This document shows positions 37,489 through 47,107 of a DNA stretch of 64,000 nucleotides, one piece after another. This DNA is from Vibrio celticus. Its GTDB lineage: Bacteria > Pseudomonadota > Gammaproteobacteria > Enterobacterales > Vibrionaceae. Positions within the stretch are counted from its first letter, which is position 1. Every line of letters begins with the position of its first letter. The stretch spans positions 3,472,001 to 3,536,000 of the forward strand of contig NZ_AP025463.1 in assembly GCF_024347335.1 (NCBI RefSeq). Reading direction: 5' to 3'. Below the pieces are notes generated by a model that did not search any database, was not told the DNA's origin, and saw nothing but the letters and a program-made list of their open reading frames with translations. The position numbers and the translations under genes were made by a program.

Positions 37489-37830
37489 TCCCAAGTGGTG
37501 CCGTTTATCTCGTCTCGGGTATTACCGACATGAGAAAGTCGATTGATGGTCTGTCTCTCATTGTCGCAGACGTGTTAGAAATGGATCCATTAAGCAGCGC
37601 GTGGTTCATCTTTTTGCAATCGTGGCCGAGATAAAATCAAAATTCTCTTTTGGGACACCAACGGATTTTGGCTCTACTATCGCCGATTAGAGAAAGGCCG
37701 CTTTAAATGGCCCAGACCTACAGCAGCGGGTCATATCCATATCTCAACTCAACAACTTAACTGGCTATTATCTGGGCTGAATCTTGAAAACCCTAAGGCT
37801 CATCAGCCCCTTTATGGTCGAGAAGTGTGA
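37485..37830 (+). pseudogene. tnpB: IS66 TnpB (Orf2), frameshifted
   Basis: Starts MIPSGAVYLVSGITDMRKSIDGLS, the standard IS66 Orf2 beginning. An extra base in a T-run near 37613 (CTTTTTGC) moves it out of frame and it stops at TAA soon after. The correct continuation (CNRGRDKIKILFWDTNGFWLYYRRLEKGRF) lies in the next frame up to the stop at 37830. Confidence 0.88.
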
Positions 37831-37916
37831 GCTAGAATACTGATCATCATATTGGGCTTGAACGATCCTTTTTCGCTGTCAGACTAAGTGGAAATGATAG
37901 ATAACGAGCCCTAACC

Positions 37917-39444
37917 ATGACCGAACTTCCTGATGATGTAGAACAACTCAAAGCGATGCTGCTTAAGCTACAGGAAGAGAACAGTGCACTCAAAAAAGAC
38001 GGTCGACACTCAAGCTGAGGAAGTCGTTGAGTTAGAAAACAAAATGCAGTTGCTCCTTGAGCAGCTTAACTTGAGTAAATCCAAACGCTTCTCGGCCAAA
38101 AGCGAAAAAGAGCCCAAAGGCACTTTCAACGAAGCCGAGCAGCAGAATGCATTACCAAAACCAGCTCCCAAGCATCATAAGAAGGGCCGAAAGTGCTCCT
38201 GCAGAGTTAGAGCGTGAAGTACATCAGCACACACTCAATGCCCCTTACTGTGAATGCTGTAATGAACCGCTGCATGAATGCGGTACCGAAGTCTCGGAAG
38301 AGCTAAAATCATCCCTCAGAAAGTCAGCGTCGTGCGCCATGAGCGTACCAAGTACGCTTGCCGTCAGTGTGAAAAGACACAAACCAGCAGCAAAATTATC
38401 ACAGCGCCTCGACCAGCCAATATGCTCCCGAAAAGCATGGGTAGCCCTGAAGCTTTCGCCGCAGTCGTGACAGCGAAGTATGTTGATGCGCTGCCGCTGT
38501 ATCGTCAGGTTGAGATTTTAAAACGTTCTGATATTGACTTAAGCCGTGGGACGCTTGCCAACTGGTGTGTGCAACTGGGTAATAAGGTGAATGTCATCGT
38601 TGAAGCGATGAAAGCCCATTTACTGAATGAGAAGCTAATCTGCGCCGATGAAACCACCGTTCAAGTACTGCGAGAGCAAGACCGAAGTGCTCAGAGCAAA
38701 TCTTACATGTGGGTCTATCGTAGCGGCGAGTTCGTCAAACAGCCTGTGGTGATTTACGACTATCAACCAAGTCGAGCGGGACAATGCGTCAAAGACTTCT
38801 TAGGTGATTATTCCGGTTACCTGCTTACCGACGGTTATCAAGCTTATAACGGTCTCGACAATGTCAGCCAAGCCGGTTGCTTAGCGCATGTCAGGCGCAA
38901 ATTTACTGATGCACAAAAAGCCCAACCGAAGAAGAAATCAGGCCGTATTGAAAAGGCAATTAACTTTATCGCCAAGCTTTATGGCATTGAGCAAGAAGCT
39001 AAAGGCTTAAGTGCTATCGAAAGGCAGCAGTTACGCCAACAAAAATCAAAACCTATCTTAGACAAGTTCCACGAGTGGTTGCTGGAAAGCCAGGAAAAAG
39101 TGCTACCGAAAAGTCAGCTCGGTGGCGCCATCAATTACACGGTCAATCAATGGCCTAAGTTGCTCACCTATCTAGAAGATGGCGACATCAGCATTGATAA
39201 TAATGTGACTGAGCGAGACATCCGCCCGTTTACAACGGGCCGGAAAAACTGGATGTTCTCAACCTCGGTTGAGGGCGCTACAGCAAGTGCCAACTTGTAT
39301 AGCTTAGTGATGACGTGTCGGGCGAATAATATCAACCCGTATTACTACTTCGCACACTTGTTCAAAGTGCTACCAACGCGATCCCTTCAAGACGATCTGA
39401 ACGATCTTATGCCTTGGAACTTAGAAATAGATGAGGTTGAATAA
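37917..39444 (+). pseudogene. tnpC: IS66 TnpC DDE transposase with several frameshifts
   Basis: Family-typical start (MTELPDDVEQLKAMLLKLQEEN) and a leucine-zipper-like segment are followed by frame changes in the A-run near 37991-37996, near 38188-38196 and near 38308-38314. Together the three frames rebuild a normal TnpC. From about 38300 one long frame carries the zinc-binding CRQC and the DDE domain (CADETTVQVL; LTDGYQAY; DNNVTERDIRPFTTGRKNW). Full-length protein is not expected. Confidence 0.88.
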
Positions 39445-39747
39445 GGCCTCACTGCTTAATTAGACGCTTACCTTTGATTTTGTTCATTGGAGTTCTCTTT
39501 TTGGCCATTGTCGCTTCCTTTCCTTCTTGTTTAAGAAGTAAAGAATAGCGAGCTATTGATTTAAAAGAGAAAAAGGAAGGATTTCGGCCATTACGATCGC
39601 GGTTTTCGCTATTCCGATCACCGATTTCGGAGTTTGACTAAAAGTGATCGGATAATCGCGGAATCAGTGATCGGTTTAAACCGAAATGGGTGATCGGATA
39701 ATCCCGAAATGACTGATCGGAATGCTCCGAAATATGCAATATCTAGC

Positions 39748-41448
39748 TTAGCAACCATATTTATGCCCTAAGTCCATTATTTTCATGATCATTTCCTCAT
39801 TGACTTCTCGATGAAGCTCTCTGATCAACTCCCTACTACCATGCTCAACGACTAATGCTTCGAGTCGCTCTTCGAAAGGCTTACTTACAGAGTTTTCCCC
39901 AAACACATATGTCGAAATCCTTTGCATATCACCACCAAAAGTTTCGAATGGAGGAGGGACAATATCTAGCCCAAACTCTCCATGTCTAAATATATGCACA
40001 CATCGAGATGGAACCTCCCGAACAACCGATAGCGAATGAGTAGCAAGAATAGCCTTAGATTTGAACGGCTCCAGTATCGCTTTGAGAAGTGAAATAAATT
40101 CAATTTCTAATGTAGGATGTAAAAAGAGCTCTGGTTCATCGATTACTACTAGACAATTCTCTCTCAGTTCACCAACGACATTAATGGACGTACAGGTATA
40201 AAGATATTGCCCTGAACTCAATTGGCACAACTGTTGGTTATAAGTAAACTCGATACCAGCCTTTAAGTTGAATGCCTCAAGAGCTGTTTCTTTACCTAAA
40301 TACTTCGGTAGTTGAGGGAAAAGTTTAAGGTATTGTTTCCCATCAATTTCTAGTAAAACTATTTCTAGTATGGCTTCAGGTAATTCGTCTAGTTTTTCTG
40401 CATCTAATACTTCTAATAACAAAGCATCATAATGAAAGGCTCTTTGCATAGCTTCTTCCACAGCTTGAAACTTCTTAACCCGCCCTTCAACAAAATCAAA
40501 TTTGTAATCATCATAAATGATCTTAATTATCGACTCTGCAGATTGATGCTTTGGTAAGTCTTTCTCGATACACTCACTACCCTCAAATCGCTTTCGAAAT
40601 CCAAAGTACTTATAAGCTTGCTTGTCATTAAGATCATCTGCACCCTCCAAATCGAGAGGGAACTCTTCAAATAAACTATAAGAAACTAAAACCATCTTGG
40701 TGAAATTAGGTGTTATATCGAAAGGGGTATGCTTTGATTGTTCGAGCTCATCTGGTGCCCCCATTCCAGTTCTTAACCAATACTCGACCAATGACTTAAT
40801 GCAAAATGATTTTCCAATACCATTAGGACCAATTAAGACATTTATATCTGCTGGTAGAGTCCTTGAGCTAAACTTAAATGGTATAGGTACCGATGTGTTA
40901 TCCCGAGTCTGTACATTTAGCTCAAAGTCTTCAATTCGAATATCTTCATCATAAAATAGTTTCCATCCATCTCTAAAAGCATTAATAGCTCCACTCTCTC
41001 GCAGTAAAGAACCAGAGAACTCAGCACTACTGGTAAGAACATTTACCGAACCCTCTTGAAGAATATTCTCCAAGTACCCAGCTTCCGCAAGCTTATCTAG
41101 TAGTTCCCCAGCCTTATCTTTACCTAATTTGGATACTATAATTGAGTAGAACTCTATATCTGATGGTAAGGATACATAACTCTTATCTGGTATAGGGAAA
41201 AGACCATTCCATCCATCCGCTATAAGAAAATCTAGTGTTGAAGAGGTGTCAACACTACCTTCTATCAGAATCTTCACATGGAAACTAAAATCTAACTTTT
41301 CGCCGTCAAAGTATAAGTCCGCATCAAATGTTGTTTTTACTCCATAGTCATCCCAGCTATTTTTGGTTAAAACTAACGCATTAGGCTCCGCTGCCAAAGC
41401 CCTTGGTTTAATTCCTCTAGCTCCATAGCCTTGATAGAAAATCTTCAT
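39748..41448 (-). CDS. ABC-type/AAA ATPase inside the type I operon (PtuA/RloA-like candidate)
   Basis: 566 residues. The N-terminal about 195 residues are beta-rich and not recognised. The ATPase has Walker A GPNGIGKS (207-214), ABC signature LSSGQ (410-414), Walker B LVVIDEPELFLHP (about 433-445) and the switch-type LATHSLSVVRE. This split SMC/ABC-like layout is that of AAA_15/AAA_21 defence ATPases (PtuA, RloA, OLD). Its ATG overlaps the hsdS stop (ATGA). Seven bases after its stop, across the IS21 insertion, begins an HNH gene. ATPase plus HNH is the Septu composition; the place between hsdS and hsdR recalls the Rlo proteins of type I loci. All ATPase motifs are intact. Septu membership is inference. 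Confidence 0.8.
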   Translation of the reverse strand: MKIFYQGYGARGIKPRALAAEPNALVLTKNSWDDYGVKTTFDADLYFDGEKLDFSFHVKILIEGSVDTSSTLDFLIADGWNGLFPIPDKSYVSLPSDIEFYSIIVSKLGKDKAGELLDKLAEAGYLENILQEGSVNVLTSSAEFSGSLLRESGAINAFRDGWKLFYDEDIRIEDFELNVQTRDNTSVPIPFKFSSRTLPADINVLIGPNGIGKSFCIKSLVEYWLRTGMGAPDELEQSKHTPFDITPNFTKMVLVSYSLFEEFPLDLEGADDLNDKQAYKYFGFRKRFEGSECIEKDLPKHQSAESIIKIIYDDYKFDFVEGRVKKFQAVEEAMQRAFHYDALLLEVLDAEKLDELPEAILEIVLLEIDGKQYLKLFPQLPKYLGKETALEAFNLKAGIEFTYNQQLCQLSSGQYLYTCTSINVVGELRENCLVVIDEPELFLHPTLEIEFISLLKAILEPFKSKAILATHSLSVVREVPSRCVHIFRHGEFGLDIVPPPFETFGGDMQRISTYVFGENSVSKPFEERLEALVVEHGSRELIRELHREVNEEMIMKIMDLGHKYGC

Positions 41449-42674
41449 AGTTCAATATCCCCAGAGATCAGCTTAGGCAGTAACATATCACGCTGTTTTT
41501 TAAGGTTTCTGTTTTTAAGACTTAAGACCCTGACCTGTTCAATTGCAGGAGTTACAGCGGCATTGAATTTTGCAAGGATATCTTGTGGTGGGATACAAAC
41601 AGGGAACTCTTTTAATACATCCCAACTCGCACGAGGCATTTTGCTACCTTGCGAAGTCTGAACTGCCTGTGCCACAAACTCATCTGAAAATGTCACCATG
41701 CTAATAAGTGCATGATAATCGGAATCTACTGGAGATAATACAAACGTATCTGATGAGCAAAGCCCATCAATTTGCGCAACGCCCACTTTATGGAAGTTAG
41801 GTCTTATTTTTCCAAATAGGATATCTCCACGCTCAAAAGCAAGTTTATTACTACCAATCTCATCGACTTCATCCCAATTGGCTAAGGCAATCGATTTACG
41901 AGGGAAATGCTCTAACCCCATGTATGGTGTCTTAGGAGAAACATTTCCTTTTTTAACTGTATTCCTCTTAAAGTCGATAAGCTCATTAAGTGAATTAACC
42001 TCCCAACCGTCGGGGATTGGGCTACCTAAGGGAGAGTCTATTAGGGTTGGTTTTTTGCTGCTCTGGGCACAATCCGCATGGCCTGGATAGGAGAAATTCA
42101 CAAACCATTCACGATAAAGTGATTGCGCCATCTCTTCTAAAATAGCGATACGGCGATTGTTGTTTTCGATTAGATTGTCATATTGAGCAACTAATTTTGA
42201 TACCTTTCTCTGACTCTCAAGTGGAAGTACTTCTAATTCAATTTGTTCAAAAGTACTTTTTTTGACATGCTCTCTCCCAGAAGCAGATCCCCCCTCAACA
42301 ACTCTTACTTTATCAATACTTTGAGACATCAGATAATAAATGTAGTCTTCGTCGTATTTGTCTCTATCCACAACAATGGAATTAATTTGTTGGTTTGTTG
42401 CAGCAGGTTTATGTAACTGACACAGTTTCCCAATAGTTCCTATTGTTACAACACATGTGGTCCCTGCTGGTAATAGCCTACCTTTGGCAGTTTTAGTTGC
42501 GGCTTCAGTTAACATATTTTCGGTGGAATTTATTCGTCTTGAACCTTTAACTAAATCTGAAGGTTTAACGAAAAGGTGATCCCCTCCCCACATCATTTCA
42601 TCTTTAGTTGGAGGTGTACTTCCAGTAAATACTCTACCAAGGTCTTGAATTTTAACTTTTGTTAGAATAGTCAT
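41445..42674 (-). CDS. hsdS: Type I restriction-modification specificity subunit
   Basis: 409 residues with two target-recognition domains (about 5-150 and 210-370), each followed by the conserved helical spacer (IPLPPLE..R..V..YD-like: VLPLESQRKVSKLVAQYDNLIENNNRRIAILEEMAQSLYREWFV, and a second starting CIPPQDILAKFNAAV). The two halves of the DNA target are each read by one domain. It starts 4 bp after hsdM; its stop overlaps the ATPase start. It appears full length. The target sequence cannot be deduced. Confidence 0.94.
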   Translation of the reverse strand: MTILTKVKIQDLGRVFTGSTPPTKDEMMWGGDHLFVKPSDLVKGSRRINSTENMLTEAATKTAKGRLLPAGTTCVVTIGTIGKLCQLHKPAATNQQINSIVVDRDKYDEDYIYYLMSQSIDKVRVVEGGSASGREHVKKSTFEQIELEVLPLESQRKVSKLVAQYDNLIENNNRRIAILEEMAQSLYREWFVNFSYPGHADCAQSSKKPTLIDSPLGSPIPDGWEVNSLNELIDFKRNTVKKGNVSPKTPYMGLEHFPRKSIALANWDEVDEIGSNKLAFERGDILFGKIRPNFHKVGVAQIDGLCSSDTFVLSPVDSDYHALISMVTFSDEFVAQAVQTSQGSKMPRASWDVLKEFPVCIPPQDILAKFNAAVTPAIEQVRVLSLKNRNLKKQRDMLLPKLISGDIEL

Positions 42675-42678
42675 CGAA

Positions 42679-44313
42679 TTAGCGACCTAGAATTGCATTA
42701 GCGTTTTGGGAAATCACAGTTTCCAATTCATGGGCTTCAATATTTAAAACTTCTAGCTCTTCAAGTAGTGTTTTGAATTGTAAACTAAAATCTTTATCTT
42801 CTAGCTTTTCACCTTCCGCGACACCCACATATCTACCAGGGTTTAAGCTGTAACCTTGTTCAATTATTTCTGCTTTTGATGCAACTTTACAAAGACCAGC
42901 GATATTTTTGTAATCTAGTTCACCAGCTTCATTTTTAAAAAACTGTTCAAGCGTATAACATCCATCATTCCCTGCATCCGGATGTGTTTCTAAATAAGTA
43001 TTATCAACCGCTTGACCACGATATAAGCGAACAATATTAGCAATGAAGTTCAACTGCTCACTGGTATAGTCACGCACAGCACGGGTCACTTGACGGAAGA
43101 TAGGGCGCGCATCGATAAACAGCACTTTATCCTTGTTATGAATTGGCTTATTTTTATCTAAAAACCATAATGCACAAGGTAGAGTTACTGTGTAAAAAAA
43201 GTTAGTCGAAACAGCAACCATTACATCAACCACATCTTCTTCAATCAACTTTTGACGTATTTCTAGTTCAGACCCACGAGCATCGCTGGCAGAGTTAGCC
43301 ATCACAAAGCCAGCTCGCCCCGTCTCGTTCAAGGCAGAATAGAACATCTGAATCCAAAGGTAGTTGCCGTTGTCATTACGTGGCATACCAAATGGAAAAC
43401 GCTTTTTGTCGTCTTCTAATCTGTCTTTTTGAATTTCATTAACGTTAAACGGAGGGTTAGCCATTACATAATCAAACTGACCATGCAGCTTACCATCTAC
43501 AACCTCACCTTCTGCCAATTCAAATGGGTTTTCGTAATAAGAGTTACCTTCTCGAACGTCACCTTGTAATCCATGTACAGCCAAGTTCATTTTCGACAAC
43601 CGAACCGTATCACCCGTCTTTTCTTGACCAAAAATGGATAGCTGATCAGAGGCGTTTTTATTATGACTAGATACAAAATCAGCCGAACTGACAAACATGC
43701 CACCGCTACCACAAGCAGGATCAAACACCTTGCCATGGTAAGGTTCAATAATCTCTGTGATTAGACGAACCAATGCTGAAGGTGTGAAGAACTCGCCTCC
43801 GCCTTGACCTTCTGTTTTAGCGAACTCGTTGAGGAAGTATTCATAGATACGACCAAAGACATCTGACCCCATACTGAAGTCGATTGAGGAGAAGTTTTTC
43901 AACAACCCTTTTAGAATATCGTTATCAAAGCGAGTGTATGTTTTCGGTAGGGCATCTTTAATAGCCTCGTTTTCCGCTTCAAGAGCCTTCATCGCATTAT
44001 TGACATTAACGCCAATATTAGAACCCTCAGGTAATGCTAAAAGGTTTGAATACAACGCAGCATCAGGTACATACATTGCACCTTCAGCTTGTATCTTCGA
44101 TTTGATATCACTACTACCACGACGGCGAGAGCTACCTTTACTTTCAATATTGTTTTTAGCCTGAGTAAAGCGAAATTCCGCGTATCTCAAAAAAATCAGA
44201 CCTAGGATTGGGCGGGAGTACTCTTGGGCTGTTAAGCCTGTATTTGCTCGCAAGCTATCGGCGGCACTCCAAAGCTGTTTTTCTAATTGCTCAATCTTCT
44301 TAAAATCTGACAT
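42679..44313 (-). CDS. hsdM: Type I restriction-modification methyltransferase subunit
   Basis: 544 residues. N6-adenine methyltransferase with SAM motif I DPACGSGGMFVSS and catalytic NPPF (ANPPFNVNE), plus the HsdM N-terminal helical domain (EKQLWSAADSLRANTGLTAQEYSRPILGLIFLRY). It pairs with HsdS to methylate and with HsdR to restrict. It is the first gene of the cargo operon, 90 bp downstream of tnsD on the same strand. Its upstream region is unaffected by the IS21 insertion. Confidence 0.96.
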   Translation of the reverse strand: MSDFKKIEQLEKQLWSAADSLRANTGLTAQEYSRPILGLIFLRYAEFRFTQAKNNIESKGSSRRRGSSDIKSKIQAEGAMYVPDAALYSNLLALPEGSNIGVNVNNAMKALEAENEAIKDALPKTYTRFDNDILKGLLKNFSSIDFSMGSDVFGRIYEYFLNEFAKTEGQGGGEFFTPSALVRLITEIIEPYHGKVFDPACGSGGMFVSSADFVSSHNKNASDQLSIFGQEKTGDTVRLSKMNLAVHGLQGDVREGNSYYENPFELAEGEVVDGKLHGQFDYVMANPPFNVNEIQKDRLEDDKKRFPFGMPRNDNGNYLWIQMFYSALNETGRAGFVMANSASDARGSELEIRQKLIEEDVVDVMVAVSTNFFYTVTLPCALWFLDKNKPIHNKDKVLFIDARPIFRQVTRAVRDYTSEQLNFIANIVRLYRGQAVDNTYLETHPDAGNDGCYTLEQFFKNEAGELDYKNIAGLCKVASKAEIIEQGYSLNPGRYVGVAEGEKLEDKDFSLQFKTLLEELEVLNIEAHELETVISQNANAILGR

Positions 44314-44402
44314 TTACGCATACTCAATATGAAATTAACTGAGTGGTATTCTATCAAACTTAATAAGGCAAGAAGCATAGCTTTATCAACAAATAAGACA
44401 TG

Positions 44403-45977
44403 TTATGAATTCGAAGGGAATAGACCTTTATCTCGTAGGAAGTCTCTTGTCTTAGGCAGCTTTGCAATTTTGGAGGTGAGCCAACCGTGCCCACCCAAGC
44501 ATAGATCCAATTCGGTACGGGACAATTTAGAATTTGAAGAAATTATCAAATCTCGAACCGCTTCAACAAGTTCCTCATCTCGCAGATGCCAATCTACTCG
44601 GTCTACATGTTGAGTTTGAATAGCAGCGGGAAGTACACTTTCAAGCCAGTCGCGCTCATGGGTATACAACCAATAAAATGCAGCTTCAAGAGCACGTTTA
44701 ACTTCTTGTCGGCAAACATTTGGATTTGCAGCAATAAATCGCAATATTTGACAACGGTATCTACGCCGCAAAGATTCAGCCTTACACTTTTTCCGATATT
44801 CAACTAGCCCTGCTGTCGTAGAGATAATCAACTCTATACTACCTGTTGAAATACCATGACGTTTAGCCAATACATCACGATGAAAACCTTTCTTAGCTAA
44901 CTTAACTACAGCAGCTTTAAGGCTTGGGGTGATTACTTTAGGTTTCAAGTTGACCGGAATGTTGTTCTTCAAAGCGGTGCTTTTCACATAACACCTACTT
45001 TTATCAATCTCTCGACTTACTGCTGCCATTGATAATCCAGACTTCAACAAATCACAACATTGTTCCTCTTTGTTTGTTTGAACTTCCTGAACGTTCAAGA
45101 TACTAGCTTCAGATTCATCTTCGGACTGACAGCGAGATAAATAGAACTCGAACAATAGATGCTTAAATGGATGCTGAGGGTACTGCGCAGAAAGCAGAGA
45201 TGAAACAAAACGATAGTCTTCTGAAGACTTGGGGGAGAGATCGAAATAAGTGGGGAACAACTCTTCTGATAATTCAAATAACTCTTTTGCTATCTTTTTC
45301 CTTTTGACTCGACCACTTTGTGTTAAACCACCATTGGTATGCAGCTGTCGAAGGTAAGTATCAGACCAAACCTCATCGCTTCGTTTCTCACGTTGAATAC
45401 TTTTTAATTTGTTGAATACAAACAGTGAGAACACCCTCGCTAGCTCATTACTACTAATAGGTTGTATTCCGGTATCAGGAAGTAAATGACCATTAGCATG
45501 GCTACGATCTGAGAGCTCATTGTGAACTAACCAAGTGCCATGTTTTGGGCACGCCTCGACACCAGGAACCTGATGAGTAAGGTGCCAATAAGCAACACCA
45601 AAATTGTATACCTCATCTTTAGCGCATAAAGGGCAGTGCTTTACAGATAAAGGTTCTTTATCACGAAATGTAGAGAGTTGACTCGCTCTTATAATGTCAT
45701 TTGAAGCAGCAGTGACATCCTCAATAACGGTACAGTATTGTGGTAAATAATAAGCAAATAGAGGGCGGAGAGTTTGACGTGATAAAAGTACCTTGGGCGA
45801 GTCTGCTGTGAACTGAGCAATGATATGTATGTTTGATGTTAGGTAAGGATGAATAGAAGCTCTCCCATCATCTACAAGTTGTTGCAGAGCTTGTTCAAGG
45901 GTACATTCACAAATAGTCAAATAACGGCATATACGGCTAAAGAGAGACTCATCAGCTAGTGCTTTAGGTAGCTGCAT
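44403..45977 (-). CDS. tnsD: TnsD/TniQ-family target-site selector
   Basis: 524 residues. N-terminal TniQ domain: LADESLFSRICRYL, then zinc ligands C115-P-L-C118 ... C143-P-K-H146-G with AYWHLTHQVPGVEA between. The long C-terminal part contains helix-turn-helix-like segments (SGLSMAAVSREIDKSRCYVKS; FHRDVLAKRHGISTGSIELII) suited to sequence-specific DNA binding. A strong AGGAGG precedes the ATG. It follows tnsC by about 30 bp, as in Tn7. Inference: it reads the end of yhiN, where the element sits. Confidence 0.9.
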   Translation of the reverse strand: MQLPKALADESLFSRICRYLTICECTLEQALQQLVDDGRASIHPYLTSNIHIIAQFTADSPKVLLSRQTLRPLFAYYLPQYCTVIEDVTAASNDIIRASQLSTFRDKEPLSVKHCPLCAKDEVYNFGVAYWHLTHQVPGVEACPKHGTWLVHNELSDRSHANGHLLPDTGIQPISSNELARVFSLFVFNKLKSIQREKRSDEVWSDTYLRQLHTNGGLTQSGRVKRKKIAKELFELSEELFPTYFDLSPKSSEDYRFVSSLLSAQYPQHPFKHLLFEFYLSRCQSEDESEASILNVQEVQTNKEEQCCDLLKSGLSMAAVSREIDKSRCYVKSTALKNNIPVNLKPKVITPSLKAAVVKLAKKGFHRDVLAKRHGISTGSIELIISTTAGLVEYRKKCKAESLRRRYRCQILRFIAANPNVCRQEVKRALEAAFYWLYTHERDWLESVLPAAIQTQHVDRVDWHLRDEELVEAVRDLIISSNSKLSRTELDLCLGGHGWLTSKIAKLPKTRDFLRDKGLFPSNS

Positions 45978-46009
45978 GATGAACCTCCTGTTTAGATAAG
46001 ACCTATTAA

Positions 46010-46532
46010 TTAACTATAGGCGAGTTCTGAGAGTGGATCGTCAAGAACGATGTTTCGAGATCTTAGGTAACGCATAGGGTCCTCTAATCCTGCAGCTTGC
46101 TGGAACAGGTCAGGGTCATCAATTCGGCTTTTTAGATCAACTGCGCCTACTAACTCAATAAGCTTAGATGCAAACTCTGGGTGCTGAGGTTTAGTGATAT
46201 CACCGGTTTTATCGACAGTCTTTACCGCTAGCTTCTTTGTTCTTTGTACGTTGCGTTGTTTCCCTTTAGGTAACGATGTTGCACCTTTTAGAATATTTAC
46301 TTCGCTGGTTTGTCTTGATAGACCGCATGCCGCAGCATAGCCGGCCTCTAATGCTGCAGGAGTAATACGCTCATCATCAGCACCAATAACTAACCGTTGT
46401 GCTTCTCGGTAAGTACGACTCGCCATATCTATATTGCCAACCGAAAGTGTATGGAGTGCAGCATTAAGCTCTTCTGTAAGCTCTGTATAAACGTTTGTCC
46501 ATTGGTAATTCCATAGCTGCCCTATCTGGCAG
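46010..46532 (-). pseudogene. tnsC: TnsC, C-terminal fragment (separated by IS3)
   Basis: In-frame sequence starts at the IS junction with GQLWNYQWTNVYTELTEELNAAL and continues through SVGNIDMASRTYREAQRLVIG to a basic mid-segment (KGKQRNVQRTKKLAVK) and the natural stop, about 33 bp before tnsD. The YQWT...N.D.A...Y..AQ pattern is that of TnsC after its ATPase core. An internal ATG (46426) could start a 138-residue piece, but that would lack the Walker motifs. Confidence 0.88.
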
Positions 46533-46582
46533 GGTAGTTGTCACTGTTAAAATTTAACCAGTTTGGGCGATAAAGAGTAATT

Positions 46583-47081
46583 GTGTCTCGTATCTCAGTA
46601 GAAAGAAAAGAAGCTATATTGAAGAAGCTGTTGCCTCCATATTCAATGTCAGTTAAAGAAGTGTCGGAAGAGGAAGGAATTAGCACTGCGACCCTGTATC
46701 ATTGGCGCAAGCAACTCAGACGTTCAGGAGCCGCAGTGCCAAATAGCAACACTTCATCAGAGCAGTGGTCTGCTCAAACTAAACTCGCCATCGTCGCTGA
46801 AACCTACTCAATGACAGAAAGTGAACTCAGCCAATATTGTCGTGAAAAGGTCTTTTTCCAGAGCAAATCAAAGCTGGCGCAGCGATTGTATGCAAGGGTT
46901 TAAGTCGAGTAAAGAGCAGGAAGCTGAAGCAAAGAAGCAGGCTAAAGCTGACAAACTTGAAATCAAAGAGTTGAAGAAAGATTTACGACTCAAAGAAAAA
47001 GCACTCGCTGAAACGGCCGCTCTCTTGGTACTAAGAAAAAAGCTGAGAGCCTTTTACGGGGAAGAGCCAGAGGACGACTAA
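46583..47081 (+). pseudogene. IS3 OrfA, frameshifted
   Basis: GTG start. Residues 1-88 include a helix-turn-helix (SVKEVSEEEGISTATLYHWRKQL). The frame shifts after CRE near 46845-46850 (a base missing from an A-run) and again near 46872; the expected text (GLFPEQIKA, then WRSDCMQGFKSS...) lies in other frames. The end, with a leucine-zipper-like ELKKDLRLKEKALAETAALLVL, is normal. The A AAAAAG slippery heptamer at 47036-47042 is correctly phased for a -1 shift into orfB. Confidence 0.82.
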
Positions 47082-47107
47082 CCTCAACCGATGAAAGGCA
47101 GACCATA

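Larger units (their letters stand above)
37114..39471 (+). mobile_element. IS66-family element, 2358 bp, inside IS21 istA
   Basis: Terminal inverted repeats GTAAGCGTCTAATTAA at both ends, flanked by the exact 8-bp duplication CTTTGATT (37106-37113 and 39472-39479), the IS66 standard. It contains tnpA, tnpB and tnpC in order. tnpB and tnpC carry frameshifts. Confidence 0.95.
35679..39508 (-). pseudogene. istA: IstA transposase of IS21, interrupted by IS66
   Basis: The gene starts at 39508 (MAKKRTPMNKIK), is broken after about a dozen codons by IS66 at the CTTTGATT duplication, and resumes at 37113 (VLRLKYDCGLSNRGIAS, a helix-turn-helix start) to the stop at 35679. The remainder is a normal IstA with a DDE/rve domain (LFIDYCGPRL..., LLVPDNLRSAV..., KDKAKAENAV) and a C-terminal DNA-binding part. 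Deleting IS66 plus one 8-bp copy restores one continuous frame. The large 3' part (from 36905) could make a truncated protein without the N-terminal domain. Confidence 0.9.
34781..39738. mobile_element. IS21-family element carrying a nested IS66 element
   Basis: Ends TGCGTATTTCGG (34781) and, inverted, TGCATATTTCGG (39738), flanked by ATATCT on both sides (34775-34780; 39739-39744). Repeated inner motifs of the form TTTCGG-N6-CCGATCA occur about every 23 bp (at least four at the right end, two at the left), the multiple terminal repeats usual in IS21. It contains istB and an istA split by IS66. Without IS66 it is about 2.6 kb. It sits between the ATPase and HNH genes. Confidence 0.92.

Noticed and set aside
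46820..47081. Separate 86-codon gene in the IS3 element
   Set aside because: It is the third-frame continuation of the frameshifted orfA, not an independent gene.
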